Of a stretch of 64,000 nucleotides of DNA, positions 1 through 10,061 are shown piece by piece (the first letter of the stretch is position 1; each line of letters begins with the position of its first letter). The position numbers and the translations under genes were made by a program. The stretch lies in assembly GCA_037833965.1 (NCBI GenBank), contig AP031354.1, positions 21,368,001-21,432,000 on the forward strand. The letters run 5' to 3'. This stretch comes from Marchantia polymorpha subsp. ruderalis. Taxonomy: Eukaryota > Streptophyta > Marchantiopsida > Marchantiales > Marchantiaceae. Under the pieces are notes generated by a model. It was not told where the DNA came from and ran no database searches. It saw only the letters and a program-made list of their open reading frames with translations.

Positions 1-38
1 ACCGAGTCGACGCTGAACATCAAGCGAGGCACGGGACG

Positions 39-2172
39 ATGGAGGCAAAATGTAGACGGCATGACAGCAGGTCGCATCCTGGACTCGGGCATCAGTCGAG
101 TTTGCACATCGCCATTTTGATCGGGCTGCTGAACGTGGCGCTCGACGTTCGGGCCGAGCCAGTTTTAAATGAGTCCGTGTGCCTTCACATGTCCGTGTCG
201 CCTGCTCTGACTCCCTACATTCAAGAGCTTCCCAGACTCCCATCCATCGATATTTCTACCGGCGTTCAGGTCACTTTGGGCGTGTATAAGGTTTCTCGGG
301 TACGCGTGACATCTTCTCTGAAACATAGATGCCTGGAAAAATGAATATTTGAAGGATGGTGAGCCATGAGCAAATTTATGCACTCTGACATGTGACAGGA
401 TTCTTCGAGGCTCAGCCCTCGCTGAGCTGTTAGAAGCCGGAATTTCCAGCACAGTATGCCTTGTGTGAGTTGGAGTGAGCGTGAGCTGAGCTGATTATGA
501 TTTGTGCACAGAGAAGTGACACCATCTCTCAAATGTTGTTCGACACTCTGACGCGTGCTGCTGCTGCTCGCTTGACTCCCAGAGCGTGCATCCCGAGCTC
601 CCCAACACGACGTTCTACTGCTACGGGACGAGTGGAGAAACAGCATCGTGCCCAGGACCGAATCTGGAGGCGAAGAAGGATGTCACTTCCTACGTTCGAT
701 TCGAGAACCATCTCACAGACGAGAGCCACCTCTTCGTCGTGGACCCGACCCTTCGGCAAGCTAAGCCCCCGAGAGGAGGAATCCCCCTCATCACACATCT
801 GCACGGGGCAGAAACGGAGCCAAAATACGATGGGCACGCAGAAGCTTGGTACACTGCTGCTGGCGACACAGGGCCGGCGTTCGTCACCAGGGACAGGGAG
901 TTTCTGAATCAGCAGCCCGAAACTCTTCTGTGGTACCACGATCACACCCTCGGGTACACTCGCCTCAACATCGTAGCTGGTCTTCTGGGGCTGTACTTCA
1001 TACGCAGTGCGCACGAGCCTCCGAATCTACCGTCAGGAGAGTTCGAGATACCTCTCGTCATCCAAGACAAGCAGTTCCTCCCCGATGGATCGATCAACTT
1101 TCCCACCAAGAGCTTCAATCTGTCCGTGAGCAGTGCTCCGAATTGGTGCCCGAGCTACATGGGCGATGTGATTCTGGTGAATGGGAAAGCGTGGCCGTTT
1201 CTCAATGTCGTCAGAGGATTGTATCGCTTCCGCATCTTAAACGCAGCGAGTGCTCGAACCTTCAGGTTGATGTTCAGTGACAGCAGAGTGAAGATTGTTC
1301 AGATTGGGACGGATGGAGGGTACGTGTGGACTCCCGTGGAGCTGGCCGATATCTATTGCCCTCCTGCTTATCGGCTCGATCTGCTCGTGGACTTCAGCGC
1401 AATCCCTGTGGGATCGACCATTTTTTTGAACAACTCGTACATGGAGTCCCTCGCGACCAACAATCCAACGACAGCGAGGCTCGTCATGAAATTGAACGTC
1501 GTCGAAGGGTTGCCCGCTCAGAATGTCAGCATTCCCACATCCTTGGGTCCTGCGCCGAACTTAACAGAGGTGATCAGTCAGGCTGCGTATCGACAGTTGA
1601 CCTTATCGACTCAATCGGAGCCATATCTCAGGGAGATGCTGAATCTTCGAGTCTGGAGCGATCCAGCAACTGAGATGCCGCAGCTGTACAGCCACGAGAT
1701 TTGGGACATCGTGAATCTGAATGGGCTAGGTTCTCATATCATCCACCTGCATCTCGTCAACTTCCTCTTGCTCGAGTGGCAGCCGGTCGACGTGTTGAAG
1801 GCCAGCAGGGGACTGTGCTCACTCTCCAAACCCTTCGGAGAGCCGGACAGCTGCTTCACCGAAGCCCCAACACCTGCAGAGAGCATCGGCTGGAAGGACA
1901 CCATCGCTGTGACACCTCTTCACTCGCTCAAGGTTCTGGTTCCCTTTTTCCCTCGAAGCGGTGGTTCCTACAACTTCGACGCCACTGCTTTCCCCGGGTA
2001 TGTTTGGCATTGCCACAAAATCGATCATGAGGACCATGACATGATGAGGCCGCTCGTGATTCAGCCAGCCTCCTCGAGCTTGAAGAGAAATCGGGCCCGG
2101 ATCTATAAATCGAGACACGGAGATATCTCATCCTCCGATCCCGCAGGTGGAGCTGACAGCGCTTCTTCCTGA
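39..2172 (+). CDS. LPR1: LPR1/LPR2-type multicopper oxidase (ferroxidase)
   Basis: Two exons, 39-290 and 583-2172 (GT at 291, CCCAG ending at 582), join in phase 0 to about 613 codons; Arabidopsis LPR1 is 581 aa. The first ATG is at 39, but the frame stays open to the window edge, so the start is provisional. A hydrophobic stretch (residues about 24-42) ending ALDVRA looks like a signal peptide, which fits the secretory/apoplastic site of LPR proteins. Copper ligands are visible in order: HLHG, WYHDHTLG, HIIHLHL and the C-terminal YVWHCHKIDHED with a following MM. The segments VNGKAWPFLNV and YRFRILNA are typical of the LPR family. LPR1 oxidises Fe(II) and sets iron-dependent phosphate sensing in roots; the role in this plant is inferred. 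The usual proline of HPxHxH is isoleucine here. A CotA/bilirubin-oxidase-like function is the alternative. Confidence 0.9.
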
Positions 2173-3600
2173 TGGTGTACATTGTGACAAAATGTTGAAA
2201 TCCGACATCGAACGATGCTAATTCTTCCTTGCAACATTCAAAGGTCACGGGATCAGAATAACAGTTCAGCTTTTCAATCTCTCTGTATGTCAATGTTGCG
2301 TTTACTCGGAGAATTTGTTTCCATGTGGATTGATTATATCCGACCTGTATCTCTCCTACTGCCACTAATTCTTGGATTCTGCAGGTCTTTTGAGTTTGCT
2401 CTTGAAAATCCCAAGAACGCTTTTGTTCTCTACCTATAGAAAAAATGTAGATTCATTTTTGTGTTTTAGACTTTAATGCTGTGTATTAGTTGATGTTTGC
2501 TTATTGTACCCACATCACTGAACGTATCTACAGATCTTATGACACTAAATAAATGGCACGTAGATTGTTGCAGAAAAAGTACATTTCAAGATATTAATGT
2601 CAATGTAAGATTAAAATCCAGATGAAAATTATGTCGCATGCATTCTCCAGTGAGTTAGTTGACTTGCACAAGCTGACAAGCTTAACCTAAGTTGACTAAG
2701 TTGGATCCTTAAGCTAACCATACGTCTTGCAAGGCAATAGAGATTGCTTAAGGTACAAGTTCCGCTATTTGAGGTCCAGGCTTTCACTGCAGGATTGGCC
2801 TCGATCTTCTGCACATGTTATTTGTGAGCACAGCATTCAAATCTTGTCATGAATTAGGGATCACTCATGACAAAGAGAGGAAGCCTGCTTTCTGGGACCT
2901 GCCTTCTTGACAAAGAGAGGAAGCCTGATTGTCGTCTATGAAAGTTGCCTCCGTCTATGGCTAAGGCTGGCATGTTTGTGTGGATATTTCTTGCTACACA
3001 CACAACTGAAGTCTTATATCTTGTGATTTTATATGACAATTAATCAAATTAAATGAACTAGTATTGATGGTGCAACTTTCATGGTAATTGGATTACTGTA
3101 TTCTCATGCTACATTGGAGTAGATTTCTAAATTCCAAGATTATCAGAAATCAGCTACATTGGAGTAAATAAGTAATCAGAAAGATAATAAGTAAAACACT
3201 TAAGAAGGTGAAGACATTTTCTTCTCAAATCAAGGGGCAGGTTTTTTCACCATGTGCTTTGTTCACATTTCAAGGTTGAAAGAATCAATCATGCTATTTT
3301 CCGATACACACATGGACATAAATCAATACTCTTCGTGAACGCGCATTTATATATTGGAATGTCATCTGTGACTTCTAATGACAATTGTGCAGAGTTTTCT
3401 CTTACTGCCAGTATGTACAAGGTACTGGTATCGTATATACTCTTTACACTTTCTTCTATATACTGTTCTCGATCGTCGATTCTATAGCTGTGGCCGGTTG
3501 GATGATTCATCTGTTCCTGCACATAATCATGAAAGCTACAAACATAAGGTAGGCTTGCCACTTTTCGCATGTAGTCAGATTCCGGAGTTAGTTTAGTCAG
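2173..3600. other. 3' flank of the oxidase gene and non-coding DNA
   Basis: No gene is recognised here. A candidate poly(A) signal AATAAA lies at 2548-2553. A 20-bp segment (TGACAAAGAGAGGAAGCCTG) occurs twice about 40 bp apart near 2868-2930. AT-rich, ordinary intergenic sequence otherwise. Confidence 0.5.
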
Positions 3601-3857
3601 TTTGTAAGGAGTTTGAGGACAGTGCGTGGTCTACGCCAAGCCGTGGGTTCGAGATTCTGACTTCTGCAGCTGCAAACTTTGTGCAGTCTGAACAATCCGA
3701 ACCGCTGAATGAAATCAGTTACGAGAACCCGAACCCTTTTGTCTCTTCGCATGTGCCGGCGCAGCGGCCTCTGAATATACCTGCAATTCTTGACATGCTT
3801 TGCTCAAATTTCAGTAGCGTGCGAACAAAGCTGAACAAGTGGGTCGCTGAGAGATGA
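3601..3857 (+). CDS. Exon-like ORF of unknown function
   Basis: From codon 3606 the frame runs uninterrupted to TGA at 3855-3857, about 83 codons. A plausible splice acceptor (GTCAG) ends at 3600 and there is no start codon at the front, which is why ORF callers miss it. The peptide has an ordinary composition, including AWSTPSRGFEILTSAAANF and SVRTKLNKWVAER. I do not recognise the family. An upstream exon in compatible phase could not be fixed: the nearest open stretch, ending at an AAG|GTAGGC donor near 3548, joins in the wrong phase. It may be the last exon of a small gene or a fragment of a lost one. Confidence 0.3.
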
Positions 3858-4450
3858 TGACAGTTACTTATTAGTTGATATCACTGCCATAGATAAAACT
3901 TCATAGATTTCCTTCTTGATTGTGCTCGTTGTGAAGACGGAAGGCTCGACTCGGATGCAATTTACGTTCTATTTGACTTTCAGAACAATAGTAGTGCATG
4001 CTGATTGGTTGAATTCTAATTTTGTTTTAGCGAATTTGGCTTCTCTCAAGGTCCTGCACTCCATTTGTAGTTTCACTGCAGATAAATTTAATCACCTCAC
4101 CTCACTCCCTATTTTTGCCATAAAAGATTGTATAGGTAATTCAGTCTCCTCATAGGATACAGCTTGTCGAATGGTTGAAGGACATGAGAATGGAGAAGCA
4201 TAGAGAACATTGATTGCGAATCGATCGAAGGTTTGATCGTTCTTCATATTTTTGCAGAAAGTCTGACCGTATTAGTGTGACTGAGAAATCCATCAGAAGT
4301 CTGAGATATAAAACTGGAAAGCCATCATGCGTAACCGTTTGAGTAACAGCTGAGCTCCTCATCTATGGGCCAATAGATAGACAACTTGGTCGGTAATTCT
4401 CGATGGGGATTAACTCGGGTGTACAGCATATCAGATACAGGTCGTTCTCT

Positions 4451-4498
4451 ACGAGTGAATTTATTCTGGAAACCTTTTTCCAGAATAAATTCACTCGT
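4451..4498. repeat. Perfect 22-bp inverted repeat with 4-nt loop
   Basis: Arms 4451-4472 and 4477-4498 are exact reverse complements (the left arm begins ACGAGTGAATTTATTCTGG), separated by CCTT. The match stops abruptly on both sides. Confidence 0.9.
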
Positions 4499-4571
4499 TT
4501 CAGAGACCTTGCTCTCTTCTGTGTAAGTTGTCTTCTAGCTCTGTTATGTATGCCCCATGAAAGACGCGGAG

Positions 4572-4652
4572 TTTGCAGCTCCTAAAATGTACTAAATTGC
4601 TACTTCTTCGATTTGCAGCTCCTAAAATGTACTAAATTGCTACTTCTTCGAT
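4572..4652. repeat. Tandem duplication, 40-bp unit, two copies
   Basis: The unit beginning TTTGCAGCTCCTAAAATG appears twice back to back without a visible mismatch. Coordinates are good to about one base. Confidence 0.8.
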
Positions 4653-6031
4653 TCACAAGATGGACGATACTCGAGGTGGTGCAACTGGAGAATTGCCTGT
4701 TCACTCAACAACTTCATACCCAGGAAATTGAAATATGTCGCAAAACCGAAAATTAGATTTGCGCTCCCTAACCTGACTTTCTCCTCTAAAACCAGACTCT
4801 GTTCTCAGATTTCTTCAAAAAAATCTCGCTAGAATAAGAAGTTGGGGTAATTTGTGATATCCTCTTCGTCGTCCGCATAATCACACATGCCAGAGGTGCA
4901 CAGGGCCTCTCATCTATAACACCTGGTTGCACCTGAAATTACAACACTTCCCACTTCTCGTCTTGTAGTTGTTGGCAGGCTTGCGCTGTCCATGCTGCGG
5001 TAGAGAATACATCAGCCCAAGTAGTTTGCCAGAGTCGGCCTTCTCACAACGCTGACCTGTGCAATCTTTTCTATCTGTCTCCCAGAGCTGATTAGAGGCA
5101 TTTGGCATTTGATAGCGACTTCAGAATCATTTCCAGGACTATCTTTAATTCCGTGGGATCCACATGATTCTGTACGCCTGGAGTTTGTTAGCTGCAGATG
5201 ATCTGCGGACAAAGTCCAATCATCCATATGAGACCAGGTCTATTTCGAACAGGCTGTGCCTGCGTATCGTTGGACTCTGAATTGACAAAAGGTGATCAAA
5301 TTACCGATCAATTTACTCTCGGGCTAGGACAGTCAAAAGATGAGCCCACACATAGTCCTCGAATAGTCTCGTGCTCGGCCACGATGAGTCAGACTGCCTG
5401 AATTTTGTTCAATCCCGTCCCCATAGAATAAAGAGGATGGCGGGTATCGCATTGAATTAAGCATGGAATTATCTTCTGCAATATCTTGGACCTATGAACC
5501 CTCACCTGCGTACCTCATCCTCTCCGTGAATCTTTTACGCAGTATGATGCCGCGCTGATTCAATACATCGAATCGCCGAATCGTCGTCAGATAGATGGCT
5601 ACAGGCGATATGGATTTTCGACTGAACACTTATGTTTTTCGGTCGCAGCTTTTGCGTTGGCTAATCTCCGCTCCCAACAATTCGTTGTCAAGTTCATCTG
5701 GGACATTTGTGCTCTACGTTAAGAGTCTCTGTAACTGAACGTACACAAGCAGTCGAATTGCAAGAGATTTCATGCTAAGAAACTACCATTTATACACGTG
5801 ACAGTTCTGAGAGTTCTAGCGATTTAAAATGTGCAGAGATCACGGCAGTGCAAGCATGTTAGAGTATCAGGTTGTAGCACGGAAGAATACGGACCGAGTT
5901 TTATATTGCATGAGGGTCTTGACATATGCTTTTCCGTTGCACTCCTCGCACACCCATGCATGCCCACCTTGTTCTAAACTCACGTATTTCACCTGATGCA
6001 ACTTGAAGATTTCGGAATAGCGATTTTCAAG

Positions 6032-8930
6032 CTAACGCGCAAGAGTTTGCTGAATCCTCAACCATGCTTCTTGCAGCTCCTTGCTTTCCCCACCTTTTAG
6101 AACTGCCCTGCGATCATCATCACTAATACCGCCTAGTCGAAAAACATTAGATTTTAAATCTTCCCAAACAAGAACCGCTTGGCCCAACCCGATGGTCTTA
6201 TCCAGTCCAGCCTTCACAGCATAATGCATGACTTTGAGTGAAATCTCAAAAGTTTTTCGAATCCAAGAGCTATTCTCCATATCAAGGGAATTTTCAAACC
6301 TTCTTAAGCTTTCACCATGTGAAACCAGACTCACTCATCAAGTATAACCTAACTGTTCTCCCTACATGCAGAAGTGCACTCATAGTCCGGAAAGTCGTTT
6401 TGGCATTTTTGCCTACTGAAACTCTTGCAAATATCCAATGATACTGTCCACGTTAGACATGAAATCACTCAACGTTGACTGCAGTTTTTGCTGCAAAAAG
6501 AGTATGTATCCCATTTTCAAGTCCACTCTTTGCATGATGCTCTGCACATCTCTCAAACTCTCATCCAAATCATCAACCTTTCCATCCAAACCATCAACCT
6601 TTGCTTCTAGCTGACCAAGCTTAGACAAAAGAAGTCGGGTTGAACAATTTTCCACACTTATGGTGGCACAACTCAAGCACTTGGATGTAGGTGGTTTGCG
6701 GTCTTTCATTTGAGGCACATTCGAGCCGCTAACCATGTCTTCAGCTTCAAGAAAACAATGATCCAAATCATTGTCCACGCTAATCATACCTTCCTGGAAC
6801 GAATCCAATTGTTGACTTTGTTTTCATCAAATCTCATTCACAATCGTGTCCACATCGCTCTCCACAACAAATCCCTAGCTCGTTAAGATATTTTGCCTTA
6901 GTACCTTACAATCGAGGGCCAACCGTGCTCATAATTGAACAACCCTTCCTTCTACACCAACTAGTACCTTTCCTCAAGTTTGTCATTGATGCTACGAATG
7001 AAGTCCAATTTCAGCTTCTCGATTAGATCAACTCCTCTCGCAATCAACATATCCACACAAAATTTTTGAATCACACCGAGCACTAACGCCACCCCGGGAC
7101 AACCTTTGGATCATGCGCAAAATGATATCAATTACTAGACAATATGCTTCATCATAAATATAATAGCCAGCTCCCTTGATTTATGCCTTGAGCACAACAT
7201 CAGAACGTTTACGTATTAGTGGAACTTTTCACTTTGAACGTGCTCCACATATATCTGATGTCCGTCAAGGAAAAGTCGTAGATAATGTCGAGAGCAAGTC
7301 ACATTCTCCTCCAAAACAACCATATCGGAAATCAACTTGCGTCTTATGAACATTTACAATGATAGAAAATTTGGTAAATATTTAGTGGTGCATATGAATG
7401 ATTTATTACAATGACTAAAAAGGAAACATTCTATTCATCATAAGCAAACAACAATCAGAAATTGACGCATACAATGTTTTCACTATGTATGATTTCATGA
7501 TTCAACTTCACCTCGAAGCGTGGAAAAAAAGCAGCAGTCAATGACATTGTTCTTCCATCTTGGCATTGAATCCGAATGCCGACAAACTGTGAAGTGTCAA
7601 CTCTATTTTCCCAATACATGGATTTCAAGTGCGCCCCTTTTTGATGCTTATGTTATTCCATGCTTGCATGGTCAGGGATGAAGGAAGTAATGAAATGCTG
7701 AGAAGTATCTTTGAGCTTGAAACACATATCTAAATTGACAAGGATGTTTTCCAGCACCTCTTTGTCCATGTGGTTGCTTTATCAAAAACTCTTCTATCAA
7801 TCCAGCAAAGACATTCTCACTCACAAATCCGTACTTGCTTGTGTGTGAGACACTTGACATCCTATTATCAGCAGACTTGTAGTCATCAGCTTGAAAGTGT
7901 TGACCCAAAGCTATCAACTCACCTAAGAAGTTATTGGTTAGCCAGTTGGTATCCACAATAATAAAATCAAGTTTAGGGATATACATGATGGATACAACGT
8001 CATTCAAATAAGATATGATTGAGTTCATTATCCTTGAATGATCAACAGAGTGTGCAGAATACGATGGAAGAAATTGTATTAAGTTGGAAGCACAGAAATC
8101 ATGAAAATTTTTGGATGGCCAGACATGGCAACTTCTGTTCTTCTTGGTGTTTATAACCAACAAAAGTTAAGTTGAGAACACAAAAGGGGAACTTCTGGAG
8201 ATTTTTTGTTCAACAACTTGTCAAAATTATCAAAAATGTAAGGTATAAGAGGGATAACTTGCTTTTTATGCCAAGCGTCCACATGAAAGCAGTTGTGAAT
8301 AGGGCGGAGATCGACAGAATTTGCAAATCTTTTGGTAAGTTTGTCAACTATGGAGTGAGCCCAAGTCAGAGAGCTATATCTGACTTTATCTTTGTGTGAA
8401 ATCACAACAAAAACTTGATTAAGATCATGTCCCCTAACCTTGATGTTGAATGTGATGAAACTCAACCAGCCTTCCAACTCAATCCTGAAACAAGAGTAAG
8501 GTTTGCTCAAAGATGTGATATCATAGAAAGGCTATAAACAAAAAGAAAAACACACAGATGGTTGGTCTGAGGGAAAAGAACATTTTGAAGCGTACAAAAA
8601 ATCCATTAACCTGCAATATGTAACGCACCCTACCTGCTCTAGGAGAGCCGCATAAGAAGAGTCGACCAGCTTTTGCATCTCCAAATGTTAATTTGGCTTC
8701 TCGGAACACAGACATGTAGACAGTCCACTTCTGATTTTGCTTTAGGACCTCTTTAATCTGCGCCGCCTTTCCGTCTCTTGCCCATGAGATTCCTCGGACG
8801 CCTATTTCCTCGAGAGCCAAGTTAACTTGCAGTACCTTCATCAAGTCCCTGAAAGCCTCCTCGTCGAGTTCGGAGTCAGAGAAATCCAAGTGAGTGAGGT
8901 GGTTCCCTCGCATGCACCAAAGCAGGTCTT
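6032..8930 (-). pseudogene. ROCO-family (LRR-Roc-COR, TORNADO1-like) pseudogene
   Basis: Read from high to low coordinates. The end of an LRR (THLDFSDSELDEEAF, 8870-8900) leads to a P-loop-like LCGSPRAG ending at a GTAGGG donor (about 8630). Next come late G-domain and COR sequence (LEGWLSFI, VVISHKDKV, FHVDAWHKK at 8151-8510; SIISYLNDV and YIPKLDFIIVDTNWL at 7755-8163; YGFVSENVFAGLIEEF, then FITSFIP). A coiled region (6413-6808) and a C-terminal helical segment ending in a stop at 6032 complete it. The Roc segment between P-loop and the WLSFI part is missing. At least two one-base frame changes (near 8160 and 7755) and stops near 7400 break it. The 5' side ends at the copia junction, so most LRRs are absent. 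ROCO proteins are large GTPases; TRN1 acts in plant patterning. The family call is from remembered motifs. Confidence 0.65.
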
Positions 8931-8939
8931 TTCATTCTA

Positions 8940-9626
8940 ATGCTAATAACTAATGCTTCCACAACCAAATGTGAACACATATATAGTTGTGAATTTCCTT
9001 TTGTCTAAATCTTGTTCGTAGTCAACATCAATGTAGCCAAACAAGTACTTGGCATTGTCCTATAACCCATCAAACAATAAGCCATAATTCAACATCTTCT
9101 TCAATTATCTCAAAATCCATTTCACTGCTTCCAAGTGAATTTTCCATGGATTTGACATGTACTTGCTTATCTTATCCATTGTCATAGCAATATCACGACC
9201 AGTGCACACCATCAAATATATGAGGCTGCTTATAGCTTGTTCATAGAGAACACATGACATTGAGCTGCGGAGAGTTAAAAATGTGATACTAGAGGAGTCC
9301 ATGATACTTTCAAATCGGCCATGTTGAACCTATTAAGTATACAGCAAACATATTTGTTGAGATTCAACCATAGTTTCTTTTGTTCAAAATTCTTATAAAT
9401 ATTCATGTGTAATATACTCTTCAACTCCCCCATATACTTCATATTAAATGCAAACTTCAGATGACTCTTGCATTCATCGACATCGAATTAGTTCTATGCT
9501 AAGATGAACATGTCTTCAACGTAGAGTACTAAAATGATGATCATTCACCTTCTTCATGTAGACACAAGTATCATACACGCTTCGTAGAAAACCTTGTGCC
9601 TTCATAAACTCATCTAATTGCGTATT
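8940..9626 (-). pseudogene. copia pol fragment: end of RT and start of RNase H
   Basis: Minus-strand reading gives RT sequence EFMKAQGFLRS and VYDTCVYMKK next to the gypsy insertion. Farther down come LIYLMVCTGRDIA and KYMSNPWKIHLEAVKWILR (9105-9302), then RNase H-like GYIDVDYEQDLDKRK and YVFTFGCGSIS (about 8945-9050). The order and motifs are those of Ty1/copia pol. Internal stops occur, for example a TAG just before DNAKYLFG. The fragment stops inside the RNase H domain. Confidence 0.85.
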
Positions 9627-10046
9627 TGTAACACTAGGGTTTAGAGAGAAGTTCACTCGAAGATAGAAACGTAAACTCTGAAGATGAGAGATACCAACAA
9701 TGGTTCTCCTCTCCCTTATATAGCTCTCACCAACAAGTACAAAGTGATAAGATCTAATCCCCACCATCCATCCCACTCCTAGTGGATGGATGACGTGGCG
9801 GATAACCCTAACAAGCACACGGATCGCTGACGTGGCGCACCCAACTAACACACTAACTAACACACTCAATCCTTAGCTACAAGCACACGGATTGCTGACG
9901 TGGCACTGTCAACTAACACATCCACTCTGTACCTACCAAGTGCGCGGATCGCTGATGTGGCAGCTATGACTAGTGCACACTAAAGTATCTACATCCATAT
10001 TCAGAGTAACCTCTACTTTAGTTCTAACTAACTAAAGATGGTTACA
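9627..10046 (-). repeat. 3' LTR of gypsy copy A
   Basis: 420 bp, TGTAACACTAGGG to GATGGTTACA on the plus strand. Differs from the partner LTR by C/T in CTACCTACCAAG and C/A in ACATCCATATT. Confidence 0.95.
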
Positions 10047-10048
10047 AA

Positions 10049-10061
10049 CCTCCCTCCTTTT
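10049..10061 (-). other. Polypurine tract of gypsy copy A
   Basis: The minus strand reads AAAAGGAGGGAGG two bases before the 3' LTR. It overlaps the pol stop codon (10060-10062). It would prime plus-strand DNA synthesis. Confidence 0.85.

Larger units (their letters stand above)
3858..6031. other. Intergenic DNA without a recognised gene
   Basis: Several short ORFs occur on both strands but none has recognisable motifs or splice context. The region holds a perfect hairpin and a small tandem duplication, listed separately. It ends at the stop codon of the ROCO pseudogene. Confidence 0.5.

Noticed and set aside
291-582. Continuation of the first oxidase ORF past 290 to 344
   Set aside because: Intron read-through; a GT-AG intron 291-582 restores the oxidase frame and the expected family sequence.
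9516-9869. Repeated ORF starting SVLVSVLVGCATSAIR, seen also at 15212-15511, 18525-18902 and 24238-24537
   Set aside because: It is the translation of the gypsy LTR itself, not a gene; it recurs only because the LTR recurs.
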